Assembly (NCBI GenBank): GCA_907165275.2
Contig: OU015674.1
Location: forward strand, 2,727,001 to 2,791,000
Direction of reading: 5' to 3'
Length of the DNA stretch: 64,000 nucleotides
Origin: Zygaena filipendulae
Lineage: Eukaryota > Arthropoda > Insecta > Lepidoptera > Zygaenidae
The translations under genes and the position numbers were made by a program. The notes under the pieces are model-generated. The model had not been told where the DNA came from. It did no database searches and saw only the letters and a program-made list of their open reading frames with translations. Positions 10,796 to 21,911 of this stretch are shown here, piece by piece. Positions within the stretch are counted from its first letter, which is position 1, and every line of letters begins with the position of its first letter.

Positions 10796-10849
10796 ATACA
10801 TACATACAATCGAACATAGAACCTCCTCCTTTTTGGAAGTCGGTTAAAA
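9570..10849 (-). mobile_element. Dispersed 1.3-kb repeat with internal foldback, inverted copy
   Basis: The left part 9570-9965 is a foldback with arms of about 170-190 bp (ACCGACTTCCAAAAACAC...GGTTTGTGCTACCACTGATC and the inverse). The body holds internal repeats with CTTCTTCAAATTTTGC (about 10255 and 10530). It ends CCTCCTCCTTTTTGGAAGTC after a 32-base poly-A. Open frames in it mirror those at 57402-58052 and follow from repetition. Confidence 0.75.
10762..10793. repeat. Poly-A run of about 32 bases
   Basis: Homopolymer inside the 9570-10849 element; the matching position in the other copy (57409-57433) is poly-T. Confidence 0.9.
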
Positions 10850-10974
10850 ATTAATACACGTGATATCTCATTATATTTTTATGCCCCTCCTTGTGATATT
10901 TCTTAAATTTTCCGACCCCCCCTCCCCAGCCTCACGTGATTAATGGACGATCCCTGTCGTTGTCTCGAACTTAC

Positions 10975-13900
10975 CTAACCGTTGCCGTCGAACATCGAAT
11001 TGTCTGCGATTGCGTTGAGTTTGTCTATGTTGCTGCAGTCGAAGTTGTCTTTGTTCGTCACTTTCTCTTGCTTTCCTTCTTCTACGTTCTGTGACGGGTT
11101 CCAGTGGTGTGGAACAGCCTCTGGGTCGTCCTCTCGGTCTGTATGTTGTTTCCTTAGGAAACTCGATAACCTTAAAATACAGAAAGAAAATAATAATAAT
11201 AATAATAATAAAACAATTTAATTCAGATAATCGATATCCATAGAAATTATTAGTATCTTTTTAATAACAATTATTTTGCATATTCTGCATATTACTTCAT
11301 TTCTCAACTGTGTTCAACAAGCATCATCTCCTATAAATTATCCTACTAATATGTTTGGAGGTTTGTTACTCAATCACGCAAAAATGGCTGAACTGATTTG
11401 GATGAAATTTGACATGCACGTTGTCAGGGGTGCAGAGAAGGACATAGGGTACTTTTTATTCTGGAATTCCCGCGGCCACTCCAAAATTACCGTGTGCGAA
11501 ACCGCAGGGCACAGCTAGTAATCTATACAAATCATTAAAATTTAAGTGTCTGTTTGTAATTTCAAATGCACTAAATTCTTTTCACTAAATGCATACGACA
11601 GTAGGTATATACTTACATAAATCAATTTTTAAAATTTTTCTTTCTCTGTCTGTTTTGTTGTGTAAATTTAAAAAAAAATTGAAATACCATTTTTATTTTA
11701 TCTAAAATTAAGATCACGGTTCCTAAGAGAGTTTTTCTCTATCTCTTATAGTTTATAATTTCCCCATACTGACCCGAAAAAAAACTCACCTATTATTATG
11801 ACGATTACAGGGTCCTGTGAATTTGAAGTGCTCGTACCTTGTTGCACTTGAATAAATCCTCGTCTGGGTCGATAACCTCTTGCTTCACCGCGCCGCCCCC
11901 CACCTCCGCCCCCGAGCACTGCAACGCATATATTTCTCCTTCTCCTTTCAGATCCACTGGCTCAGTTTTCAAGCTACGAAGTTTTCGTAATGATGAGCAT
12001 ACATTTTAAAACGCCTAACATTTTTTAAAAATAAAGAATCAGATACGAACACAAGGATTTCCTCTTCCCTTGCTTCCTCTTCATCGTCATCTTTTTCCAG
12101 CTTAATCTGGACCGGATTGTCGAGCAGCATCAACTCGCGGCGAACTCGGTCCAACACAGTCTGGAGTTCAGTCTGAAATCCGAAATGAAACACTGATGAA
12201 GGGGCGGAGGGGGCACTCGCAGCACGTAGTGCTCCGCGTGCGCTCCGCTCGCCTCGCACTCCGCGCGTGTGTACCGGTACCTGCGTGGTGTGTGAGGGTG
12301 GTGGGGGGCGGGGCGGGGGGCTGCACTCACGGCACGCTCCACGCGCGGCACTCGCAGCACGTAGTGCTCCGCGTGCGCTCCGCTCGCCTCGCACTCCGCG
12401 CGTGTGTGCCGGTACCTGCGTGGTGTGTGAGGGTGGTGGGGGGCGGGGCGGGGCGGGGCGGGGGGCTGCACTCACGGCACGCTCCACGCGCGGCACTCGC
12501 AGCACGTAGTGCTCCGCGTGCGCTCCGCTCGCCTCGCACTCCGCGCGTGTGTGCCGGTACCTGCGTGGTGTGTGAGGGTGGTGGGGGGCGGGGCGGGGCG
12601 GGGCGGGGGGCTGCACTCACGGCACGCTCCACGCGCGGCACTCGCAGCACGTAGTGCTCCGCGTGCGCTCCGCTCGCCTCGCACTCCGCGCGTGTGTGCC
12701 GGTACCTGCGTGGTGTGTGAGGGTGGTGGGGGGCGGGGCGGGGCGGGGCGGGGGGCTGCACTCACGGCACGCTCCACGCGCGGCACTCGCAGCACGTAGT
12801 GCTCCGCGTGCGCTCCGCTCGCCTCGCACTCCGCGCGTGTGTGCCGGTACCTGCGTGGTGTGTGAGGGTGGTGGGGGGCGGGGCGGGGCGGGGCGGGGGG
12901 CTGCACTCACGGCACGCTCCACGCGCGGCACTCGCAGCACGTAGTGCTCCGCGTGCGCTCCGCTCGCCTCGCACTCCGCGCGTGTGTGCCGGTACCTGCG
13001 TGGTGTGTGAGGGTGGTGGGGGCGGGGCGGGGCGGGGCGGGGGGCTGCACTCACGGCACGCTCCACGCGCGGCACTCGCAGCACGTAGTGCTCCGCGTGC
13101 GCTCCGCTCGCCTCGCACTCCGCGCGTGTGTACCGGTACCTGCGTGGTGTGTGAGGGTGGTGGGGGGCGGGGCGGGGGGCTGCACTCACGGCACGCTCCA
13201 CGCGCGGCACTCGCAGCACGTAGTGCTCCGCGTGCGCTCCGCTCGCCTCGCACTCCGCGCACTGGTCGTAGTCCGCGCACTGCACGCACGCGTACCGGAA
13301 CCTGAGCACACAAAATAAATAAATAAGTATTAAATATTATAATAAAACTGTAGAGAGGTCAATTCTGTACATTGAATATATATTCAAAATAATATTGGAG
13401 GATGAATGGTGATCGAGACTGATAACAAAAATGCAATTAGTAAGTTTTTTGTATGTCTGTCTGTCTGTATGTGCACGCATGGTTCAAAAACTACTGAAGG
13501 GATTTTAACCAAACTTGGTAAGATTGTAGTCCATACTCCTGGGCAGGTTATAGGCTATATAACATAACGCTAAGACACATAGGAGCTGAGCAGTGACGAT
13601 ACATATATGAAACCGCAAAGTTTGTAAGATTGAACATGTATCTTTTTGAACAACAAGATAACAGCAACAAGAGGTTAATCACACAGGTGCCACTAAAGAT
13701 GCCAGTGACAAAACTGCATACATACAAACGAAATTGTTACTATATGGCCTCGCTCATATACAACTCCCTTCCTAGACATTTACATGAGATTTCATCTCAT
13801 AATAGGTTCTGCGTTGCCTTACGAAAATGGCTTATTGATGAAAGTTTTTACTTAGTTGACGAATTCTTCATGAATAGTAAATATTACATAAATAAGATTT

Positions 13901-16900
13901 GAATAATTGGAAATAATCTAGATTTTGACGCAGTTGGAATAGGTATAATGATTTCTTAATAATGTCTTATTTAGTTTCTTTAATTTTTATTTTCTTTAAT
14001 GACATTTTGACATACATGGTTTTATTAATTTTTTTAATTTGACAATTTTTATAAACAATCTGGCATATGTGACTTTTGTAATGATCGAAATAACTTAGAC
14101 AGTAGGTATATAAATTAATAAAAATTGATAATATGACATTTGCACGCCGAGCAACGGCAGAATATGATGTACCTGACATAATATACCACCTTTACATGTA
14201 CCATATTTTGGCAAATAAACGAATTGAATTGAATTGATAAATTTGAAGCAAGTCTGATGAAAATGCGCTTTCGAGCGCATTATCCTCGCATACGATTACT
14301 CAATCACGCAAAAACGGTTGAACGGATTTGGAGGAAATTTGGCATGCACGTTTTCAGGGGTACAGAGGACATAGGGTACTTTTTATCCCGGAATTCCCGC
14401 GGGAAATCCGAAATTACCGCGGGTGAAACCGCAGGGCACAGCTAGTAAGTAAAAAAATGGCGTTTAATACATTTCGTTACCTCAATGGATGTTCGTGCGC
14501 GTGACGAATAGCTTTGTGTGCGAAAACCAGTCGACGACACTGGTGTTCATGTTTTTATACCGAGTTGACGTCGACGTCCCTTCGTCAGTAGTGTAAGAAC
14601 AGTAAGCGGTGCACGAAGCTTTTCGCTCTCGTCCTTTCGATATCGAGCGTTTTTTCACTATGGAAAATGAATAACGTTGGATAGATGGCGTTGTTCAATT
14701 TCCATACAAAAAAACGCTTTGACATTACGACGATATCGAAATGACGAGAGCGTAAAAATTCGTGCTCCACCTACTACTGTTCTGTTGAAAATAGGTGATG
14801 TTTCAGGCCGTTTGTCCACCGCCGCCGTCACCGTCGTTGACGTGACATGACGGCGGCGAAGGACAAACGGCCTAATTCCACGTGTTTCCTGTTCTTTTTT
14901 AGCATAAAAAAAAATAAAAATCAGTAAATTTGTTTTCAGTATTGCCGCGCGAGTGTATGTGTAGCGTAGTACATACATACCTACTCATGGATCGATTTTT
15001 TTCTTTGCTTAATAAAATCGATTTCTGGTATTTTCAAACAGGATCTAAAACTGATTCATTTGATATTAAATGCTCAGAACGCTTATCATGTAAACATACC
15101 CTTCGATAGGGCCGCCGCATGCACTACACTTGTAGAGTTGATGTGCGTGTTTCGGAACTTGACGCTCGATACCTGTAAATATACAAGTGAGTTTTAAAAC
15201 GGTTTGCACTAGAGCGAAGAGACACGACACGTAGTGATGTGCCAGCCCCTATTAGTCTAGTTGTCAATAATCTATCCATATAAAATGCTTTGTCCTGAAT
15301 GACTGATGGATCAACGCACAGCCTAAACCGCTGATCGTAGAGACCTGAAACTTGGAGGGTGTGTTCTTTGTATGACGTAGACATCCGATAAGGAAGGATT
15401 TTTGAAAATTCAACCCCTAAGGGGCTGAAAAGGGGTTGCAAAGTTTGTATGGAACAATTCCGCGGGAACTTCGAAATTATCGCGGGTGAAACCGCACGGG
15501 CCAGCTAGTATACATATAACCGTTATCACTTTAGAAAACTAAGGAACTTACCGCGTCATGTCTCGTCGTTGGCATTAGCCTTAGTTTTTTTCTATAGCGA
15601 CAATGCAACCCAGTGGTTATATTCTCTTTGAATTAGAGATAGTTAACTAGGCAAGAGGGCTGATCAGAAATCGATCAATCGATTAAGAAATTAAAAGCGA
15701 TCGGTTATTATTAATAAATTACGCGCGATTAAAATATATGTAATGATAACTTCATGATGGAATAAATAATAATAATAATGAGAATGGTGTTTGCGGATTG
15801 TCCTAATTATAAAATAAACGCTAAATTAATACAATGCAATCGATCTTCCTAAATATCGATTATTATTTGTAAGAACTAGAAACATCACTACTCGCCGCAT
15901 TGGGCGGTACATTAAGACCTCAGCGCCATTAGCTGAAAAAAACATACTCTCCCCTATCTGTTATTATATGGTGCTAATTGTTCCCTGCGGTTTCACCCGC
16001 ATTAATTTCGGTGATCCTGATATATGTATAAGCTATATTATTGTAAAGTTTCATAAAAAACCAATCGGTAGTTTTTGCGTGAAAAGTAACAAACATTATA
16101 CATCCATACATACAAACTTTTACGTATACCCTACAGTGGCGAAGAGTGAAATATTGAGAGAGGCAAGCCGGAAATCTATTTGGTACCTACCTACCTACTA
16201 TAAATACGTAATTTCAACTTATTAAACTATCTACTTACCGCAAATAGGTACCTAATTTCAACGTACGTCTGCGTAACTGCTTTCACTATCACTACACACA
16301 ACAAAAAAAAAGTCCAACTTTAATACTAATCACTATTTAATACCAAGAAATAAATTCTAATACGTGACACTAACTAACAAATTCAAATTTTCAATTTTTT
16401 CGTCATAAACTCATGTTGTCTGTCAACAGTCATCTGAGAATGTCCGCTTCGTTTCGAATTTCTAGGACCAATAAGGATATTTGTTGAGACAGTAATAGAA
16501 AAAGCGTGCGCGTGAGTGAAATGGAGAGAGTAACTCGATTTGTAGCGGCTTACCAAAGTAGCTATTTTAGCCGGCTGCCTGCGACCTTGATGTGACGTCA
16601 CGGCATTATTTTGTATGGAAGTTTAACTGCCAAAAAGCCGATCGCGCCAGCGGCTTGTTTTATAACAATTTGTTGTTGAAGAGCAAATTTTGTTGATAGT
16701 TTAGGCGTTTTGTAATGTTTTCTGCTCAGTTGAGATAATTTTTGTAGTATTTCAGTAGATTCTACTGAAATACTTACTACAAAAAATGACTGATTATGCC
16801 ATTTCTAAATTACGGTAGAGTGGTTGTGTTCCCAACTTCTGAAGGGAAGCCGGTGGGAATCGGCTTGTATGGTACCTTCGCCACTGATACCCTACTAATC

Positions 16901-18420
16901 CTACTAATATTATAAATGTGATAGTGTAGATGTTTGGATGTTTGTTACTCAATCACGCAAAAACGGCTGAACGGATTTGGATGAAATTTGGCATGCACGT
17001 TGTCAGGAGTACAGAGAAGGACATAGCGTACTTTTTATCCTGGAATCTCGTGGGAACTCCGAAATTACAGCTAGTATAATATAATAATAATAATAAGGAT
17101 TACACTCACCATCTTCGTTCCGTAGTGAGTTGAAATGAAATTTAACGTCTTCGTCGTTGCGCTGTTCAATGAGAAACGATTACTAGTATTAATAATAATT
17201 AACACTCATTTCTAAAAAATACATACCTACATTAATACTTATGATACCATTGACGACCCGATTGGCGCAATGGTCACCATGCCTGCCCGCTAATCAAAAG
17301 GTTCCGGGTTCGATTCCCGGTGGGGGTGGCCTTTGTGTGATGAACACAGGGTTCCATTTTCCAGTCTGGGTGTGTAAGTGTATATATTATAGTATAATAT
17401 TATATATGTAATAATATGTGTAGTATATACCACGTTTGCTTGGTTTCCACGACACAAGCTTATAGCTTAGTGTGGGATCAAGTAGATCTGTGTGTTGTGA
17501 AGTGGATTATTATTATTATTATTGAGAGTAAAACACAAAATAAATGTTCACTCGGAGGCGGGGTTCGAACCCACGACACCCGGTGCACAAACTGACGCAC
17601 CAAAACAAATAAATCGACCACAGCGCGCCACCTATCGGACTTTACAATTTTCTTTTTTGACACTAAACCGACGCGCGACGTAGGTAAATCTCGTAAATTA
17701 AATCACGAATCATTTTCAGTATTTCTTCTTTGTTATGCCGGGATAAAAAGCATCCTACATATTAAATCGGGACATAAGCCACATATTTGCCAAGTTTCGA
17801 TGCGCGGGAAGAAAAAGAAACCGAACAACAGATAAACAGACTTTTCCAAAAAAATATCGGAATTACTCCGCCTTTTGCTCCCGTTTTTATTTTTATTTGT
17901 CTAATTTCTACTGTTTCTTTAGGGGCAAGAAAGTAAATTAGTTAGACCTTTACCTCCCGCAATTTTTTATATTTTTTGGCAATAATGTACAGAATAATGT
18001 ACCTAAGTCTATAGTTTTATTATACGAGATTAGGATTTTGGTAGCACTACGAATTTTTTTTGAATATTCAGAAAGAATGGTAAAACGAATAAATAAATAA
18101 ATAAAAAAAAAAAATGGTCAGAAATTTTTCTGAAGTCTGATTCAAGTACCTACTTTAGTCGTCAGGGAGAGGAAAGGGACAAGTGCACCCGCTGCCCCCC
18201 CCCCCCCCCCTATACCGCACCTGGTATTTAAAAACCTGTAAAGATTGCCTCACTGTTCTGGTAATTCAGTTTGCCTACGTTCCGTAATTCCGTACATACC
18301 TGATCGCACTTCAACCCGCTCTCGTCGACCTCGAAGAGCTCCACTTTAAAAACGGCGCCCCGCTGCGGCCCCGCCTCCCCAGGGCTCCCTCTCCCGCCCT
18401 CCTCGGGCTCCACTTTTATA
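10975..18420 (-). CDS. ZZ zinc finger / AT-hook protein, partial gene model (7 exons, both ends missing)
   Basis: Exons in transcript order: 18420-18300, 17161-17110, 15172-15100, 13301-13190, 12172-12047 (end uncertain), 11960-11838 (start uncertain), 11170-10975. Phases agree at every firmly placed junction. Seen in order: acidic segment with KVEP; FKVELFEVDESGLKCDQ; a ZZ zinc finger spread over exons 3-4 (CSACGG, then FRYACVQC, YDQCAEC and HAEH); a helix-like stretch with IKLEKDDDEEE; a segment with VKQEVIDPDEDLFKCNK; an AT-hook RPRGRPRG followed by a very basic, Gln/Arg-rich coiled coil. The finger resembles that of Ref(2)P/p62, but no PB1 or UBA domain is visible. AT-hook and KxE motifs suggest a nuclear, sumoylated DNA-binding protein (inference). 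The first coding exon lies upstream of 18420 and the last beyond 10975 (phase 1 donor); neither was found. Confidence 0.72.
11189..11217. repeat. AAT microsatellite
   Basis: About eight AAT units just before the acceptor of the last ZZ-gene exon found. Confidence 0.85.
11341..11518 (+). mobile_element. Lep1-like repeat
   Basis: TCCTACTAATATG to CACAGCTAG|T with the 3' hairpin; lies in the intron between the last two ZZ-gene exons found. Confidence 0.75.
12205..13190 (-). repeat. 145-bp tandem array of duplicated exon-plus-intron units
   Basis: Plus-strand units have landmarks CTGCACTCACGGCACG at 12321, 12466, 12611, 12756, 12901, 13045 and 13180, spaced 145, 145, 145, 145, 144 and 135 bp. 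On the minus strand each unit holds a copy of the 3' part of the ZZ exon 13301-13190 (from GCGGAGTGCGAGG to CGTGCC), with its own acceptor CACGCAG|G, and copies 2-7 have the donor GTGAGT. The rest of each unit is a G/C-rich intron piece varying by loss of a GGGGC block. Long open frames in all phases across the array are a by-product of its GC content. Confidence 0.9.
13630..14238 (+). mobile_element. 3' end of a CR1/jockey-like LINE
   Basis: Codons 13630-13902 encode the C-terminus typical of LINE ORF2 (LIYNSLPRHLHEI, then LRKWLIDESFY and DEFF). A 3' UTR follows and ends in tandem AATTG/GAATT repeats at about 14218-14238, a tail style of CR1-type elements. Severely 5' truncated. Confidence 0.75.
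14280..14445 (+). mobile_element. Lep1-like repeat, 5' truncated
   Basis: TTACTCAATCACGCAAAAAC to CACAGCTAG with the GCGGGAAATCC...GCGGGTGAAACCGC hairpin. Confidence 0.75.
14608..14782. mobile_element. About 175-bp inverted-repeat element
   Basis: ACAGTAAGCGGTGCACGAAG...CTCTCGTC and TTTCGATATCG pair with CGATATCGAAATGACGAGAG...CGTGCTCCACCTACTACTGT. Confidence 0.65.
14805..14873. repeat. 69-bp palindrome
   Basis: AGGCCGTTTGTCC-x-CCGCCGTCA is followed by its inverse (TGACGGCGGCG-x-GGACAAACGGCCT) with about 20 bp between. No flanking duplication was found. Confidence 0.7.
15268..15508 (+). mobile_element. Lep1-like repeat, divergent subfamily
   Basis: TCTATCCATATAAAATGC start and GGCCAGCTAG|T end, with internal AACCCCTAAGGGGCTGAAAA. 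Similar internal sequence is absent from other copies. Confidence 0.65.
15979..16135 (-). mobile_element. Lep1-like repeat fragment
   Basis: GTTCCCTGCGGTTTCACCCG at the left, then AAGCTATATTATTGTAAAG and AACAAACATTATACATCC. Confidence 0.6.
16739..16790. repeat. 52-bp hairpin
   Basis: ATTTTTGTAGTATTTCAGTA followed directly by its inverse with one small bulge; no flanking duplication seen. Confidence 0.65.
16900..17074 (+). mobile_element. Lep1-like repeat
   Basis: CCTACTAATATTATAAATGT to TTACAGCTAG|T; the 3' hairpin is partly lost. Confidence 0.72.
17252..17524 (+). mobile_element. tRNA-derived SINE, near full length
   Basis: Head GACGACCCGATTGGCGCAATGG with B box GGTTCGATTCC at about 17308; then a body with GTGTGATGAACACAGGG and a 3' part GGGATCAAGTAGATCTGTGT ending in an ATT repeat. 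It is not a working tRNA: there is no acceptor-stem pairing and the body continues past the T arm. Lies in an intron of the ZZ gene just upstream of exon 2. Confidence 0.85.
17541..17600 (-). mobile_element. tRNA-like SINE fragment
   Basis: Minus-strand B box GGTTCGAACCC inside a tRNA-like segment; no A box and no flanking gene structure. Confidence 0.45.
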
Positions 18421-18572
18421 CTGAAGAGAGAAGTCTTCGTAAGTAACGAGTCGAGTGAGGAATGATAAACAAAGTAAGGAAGGCAACCGCGCTATGTCGA
18501 TTTTACCTAGGTAATATAGTGAAATTAAATTTTTAAACAAATACTGCTTAAAAACAGCCTTTGTGGCAGTTT

Positions 18573-18900
18573 AATGGGGATGTTGACTACTTTTGAAAAT
18601 CAAAATTCTAATTAGTCCGTCAGTTAGAAAATAAAAAAACAATAGATACGTATTTTTTGGTTTTTCAAATAAATTAAAATATACAGAGATAAAGCGCATT
18701 AAAGTTTAGGGTGAGGGGTTCGTGACGTCACTAACCACTAAAACCGCCATACAAATTGTCCGAATAGTGACGTCACGCGAAATTTCAACTCAATGTATCG
18801 CCGTTATTTTTTGATTACGTAAAAAAATAAAAAATACGTGTCCAATATTTTTTCATAATCTACAAGACGGACTAAAAAATAATTAGTCAACATGCCCATT
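18573..18900. mobile_element. 328-bp MITE, most complete copy of the GTCCGTC family
   Basis: Ends ATGGGGATGTTGACTA and TAGTCAACATGCCCAT, with TA outside on both sides; subterminal GTCCGTC and GACGGAC. Just 5' of the first ZZ-gene exon found. Confidence 0.75.
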
Positions 18901-19127
18901 ATTTTTTTTACAAATTATGTTATAATAATGCAGAATTAAAAAAAAAAAAAAAATTATGTCACTATAACAGTTTTTTACGTGCTGGTATCACGACTAAAAG
19001 GCCTTTAATAATAGATGAAATGAAAGTTCATAAAATGCGCGGGTAACGAACGCATCCGATATTACATACAATGGATAAACATTTCGAAAATAGTTGCTAT
19101 GCCCTGGCATTATTATCTTTTAACTAT

Positions 19128-19300
19128 CATAGCGGTTTCAGCCGCGGTAATTTCGGATGCTGCGAGAATTCCAGAGTAAAAGGTACCCTATGCCCTACGA
19201 TAACCCCACGCCTAGGCGTGAAAGCAAGAAAATCCGATCGGTAGTTTTTGAGTTTATCGCGAACAGACAGACAGACGCGGTGGAGGACTTTGTTTTATAA
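19128..19300 (-). mobile_element. Lep1-like repeat fragment
   Basis: GCGGTTTCAGCCGCGGTAAT at the left, then AGAGTAAAAGGTACCCTATG and a GACAGACAGACGCGG end. Another decayed fragment follows at 19364-19440. Confidence 0.6.
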
Positions 19301-20170
19301 CAACATATTGTAGTGATATTAGTATTACCACAGATAATATAATACTATACTGTATTACCAAATATTTCACCACAGTTTCACCCGTGTGAAATATGGAATT
19401 CTCTCGGGAACTCTCTATAACAGAATAACAAGTGCCCTAAGTGTAACCTAGGTTCTGGAACATATTCAGTAGCTTACTGTACACTTCCTGTGACCGGTGT
19501 GATGTGGGCATGATTAGTCGATGACAATGTTTCCACATTTGCTGGCCGAGTCAAAGATTTTCTGGTGTGAGTTTTTTTTGGTTTTTTCCTGGTTAATGCT
19601 TTTGTACACGACGAGCCCTCTGAAAGAAAGAATCTAAATATATCTGGCGCCTTCTGCTTTGCTAACTGGTTTCGATATATATATTTCTATTTTTTATGAT
19701 TCTGTAGAAGGTAGGTAGGTACATGGTGATACTAGTCTCCAGAATTCCCACGCAAGCGCGACTTATAATACGATTTTCAACACGGTTGCGAGGAAAAATA
19801 AGCAAACCTTTACACTGAGATTACAAAAAAAAAACAAACTAAACCGAACTAGTGCGATAGTTTTAATAATGTGTTGCGATCTACATTACATAAGTAATGT
19901 CCTTTTAAAAGGTATCCTTTAATACTTATTATTTCTAGAAAAATAATTTTAACGTTTCATATCCGCCAGACATCATGCGACGGTTCAATTTCTTGTTATC
20001 TAATGCTAGCACAAGTAGAGAAAATATTGCATACATCCACAAGTCGCACATTGGTTAATATATTGTTGTTGTATATTGTGTTAATAAAATTATATTTGCA
20101 GTTGGTTTTTTCAAATCTTTTTCAAATCCAAGTCAATAATTGAGCAAGTGTGTCCGTTATTATTTTTAAG

Positions 20171-21248
20171 TTAACATATGTGAGGGAGCTTATGACATTT
20201 AAATTTACTGTAGTTGATCGGACTTGGTGTTCCATTTGCGCTTGATTGACCTCCGCCATTTCGCAGGGATACTTCAACAAACAGATCCTGCATTTCTTCC
20301 AATCCAGCTACATTTTGAGAATTGTTACTAATTTCATCTATTGTTGGTTTATTTACTGTTTCTATGAATTCTACATTCTTAGAAGTAGATGATTTCATGA
20401 TCATTTCTGAATTTTGTAGACGTTGCCTTCTTTCTGCTTCACGCTGCTTCAGTTTTTCTCTGTTCTGCTCCCTGTATCTTTGTTGACGTTCTCTTTTTTT
20501 TTGGAGAGCTAAATGCTTTTCTTTAGTATGCTCATCTCTTTGAATGGATAATGTGTGTGTTTCTTCTAAACAAGCTTCTAAACCAGATGAACTTTGAGAC
20601 TTAGCATGTAGTATTTCTTTATTATTGAATTTTATTCTATTTATGTTTGAAGAGATGAATGGTGCTGCAATACTTTGTAGATATTGTTTACGTTTTCTCC
20701 TTTCTGCTTCACGTTTTGACAACTTTTCCCTGTTCTGCTCCCTGTATCGTTGCTGACGTTCTTTTTTTTTACTACTTACTCTAAAAATAATACAAAACTG
20801 TTAATGAAATCTAAAATAAATAATAGTACCTACCTACATGTTGATATTTACAAATTAATAAAAATAGTAAAAATCTCACATAATGTTAATGGTATGTCTT
20901 GTGTATAATTGATCTTTTGTAACCATTTCTTTGATTGTTGAAAACATTATGTGAAATGAAAATTTATGTAGTTCCTTGATTTTATTTTATACCTATCTGT
21001 TTTTATATTTCTGCAAATTTTTGAAATAACCAGTCGTTGCATTGAGAATGTGTTTGCTAACAATAAGTTGATTTTACATTTAAGCACTAGCACTCTAGTA
21101 ACAGACATAAATGCACACTTTAATCATAAAAATAAAGGTAAATAACTTACTTTTGACTTAAATTACTTGATAGTGTGTCATAGTGTGATCTTGCTTTCTT
21201 TGCGAGAGGCTGCTCAATTTCATTTTCCAAATGATAACTCTCAGACAT
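20171..21248 (-). CDS. Two-exon gene for a basic coiled-coil protein, 235 aa
   Basis: Exon 1 (21248-21151) starts at the only sensible ATG, encodes MSESYHLENEIEQPLAKKAR and ends AA|GTAAGT. Exon 2 (20780-20171) begins after TTTTTAG, restores the frame (AA+A = Lys) and runs to a stop. The protein has two near-identical Arg/Glu/Gln-rich blocks, each containing ERQQRYREQNREKL followed by REAERR, then an acidic C-terminal half with QDLFVEVSLRNGGG. The charge pattern predicts a long helix or coiled coil. I recognise no enzymatic domain. Similar Arg-rich repeats occur at the start of insect transposon proteins and in proteins with STPR-type repeats, so it could be a host nuclear protein or a transposon-derived gene. 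The last exon of the ZZ gene is similarly basic and lies on the same strand downstream. Confidence 0.65.
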
Positions 21249-21483
21249 ACCTATTATTTTGTTGTTAGAGACACAAATGATGGATGTATTACCGTAGCTC
21301 GTAGTAAACAATAGGTAGGTACCGGAGTTTAGTGCGACGAGAGAGAATGGGCCGGTGACATATCAATTAAATGACATTTGACAAGTCTACGATTACACCT
21401 AATTGACAGTTGACTTGACGCTTTTCCAATGTTCTTTTTATGGACTTTGCATTTAGCCAGTTTTATGTAAAATTAATTATAGC

Positions 21484-21786
21484 TAGGGAGCTGGTGGCAA
21501 TTTAGGTATATGATTTGATCTTCGTTGATACCAAGACATAATGTAGTCTGGACTTATATTAACTCGAAAAAATAGGTGGTGAGTTAATAAGATATAATTG
21601 ATGGCAGAAACGATAGTATAATTTAATGTTTTTTTTTTAATTAAAATTTCAAAATTATTTCTAAAAAAAATCAGAGCTACCTGAACTCGCCACCTATTTT
21701 TTCGAGTTAATATAGTCCAGACTACATTACGTCTTGGTATCAATGATGATGAAATCATATACCTAAATTGCCACAAGCTCCCAAGC
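21484..21786. mobile_element. About 300-bp MITE with terminal repeats over 100 bp
   Basis: Left arm GGAGCTGGTGGCAATTTAGG...TATTAACTCGAAAAAATAGG; the right arm (21683-21786) is its inverse with few changes. Only about 80 bp of loop. Open frames inside are chance. Confidence 0.75.
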
Positions 21787-21911
21787 TATTAGATCTTTGG
21801 ATCATAATAAAATGCTTCCTTGTACGTGTTGGCTGGAAATAATTTTTAGAATTGACACAACTCTATTGTATTTAGTAATCGTATATGTTCCATGTTAGAT
21901 TAATTCTAGTC

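Noticed and set aside
12130..12172. PB1 or UBA domain expected if the ZZ gene were p62/Ref(2)P
   Set aside because: None of the exons found fits either domain, so I did not assign the ref(2)P name.
12196..13318. Several long overlapping open frames on both strands, up to 230 codons
   Set aside because: They come from the 145-bp GC-rich array; all frames are open because stop codons are rare there, and splice signals show exon copies instead.
17252..17330. A tRNA gene
   Set aside because: Good A and B boxes, but no acceptor-stem pairing, a SINE body follows, and the same head recurs in other SINE copies.
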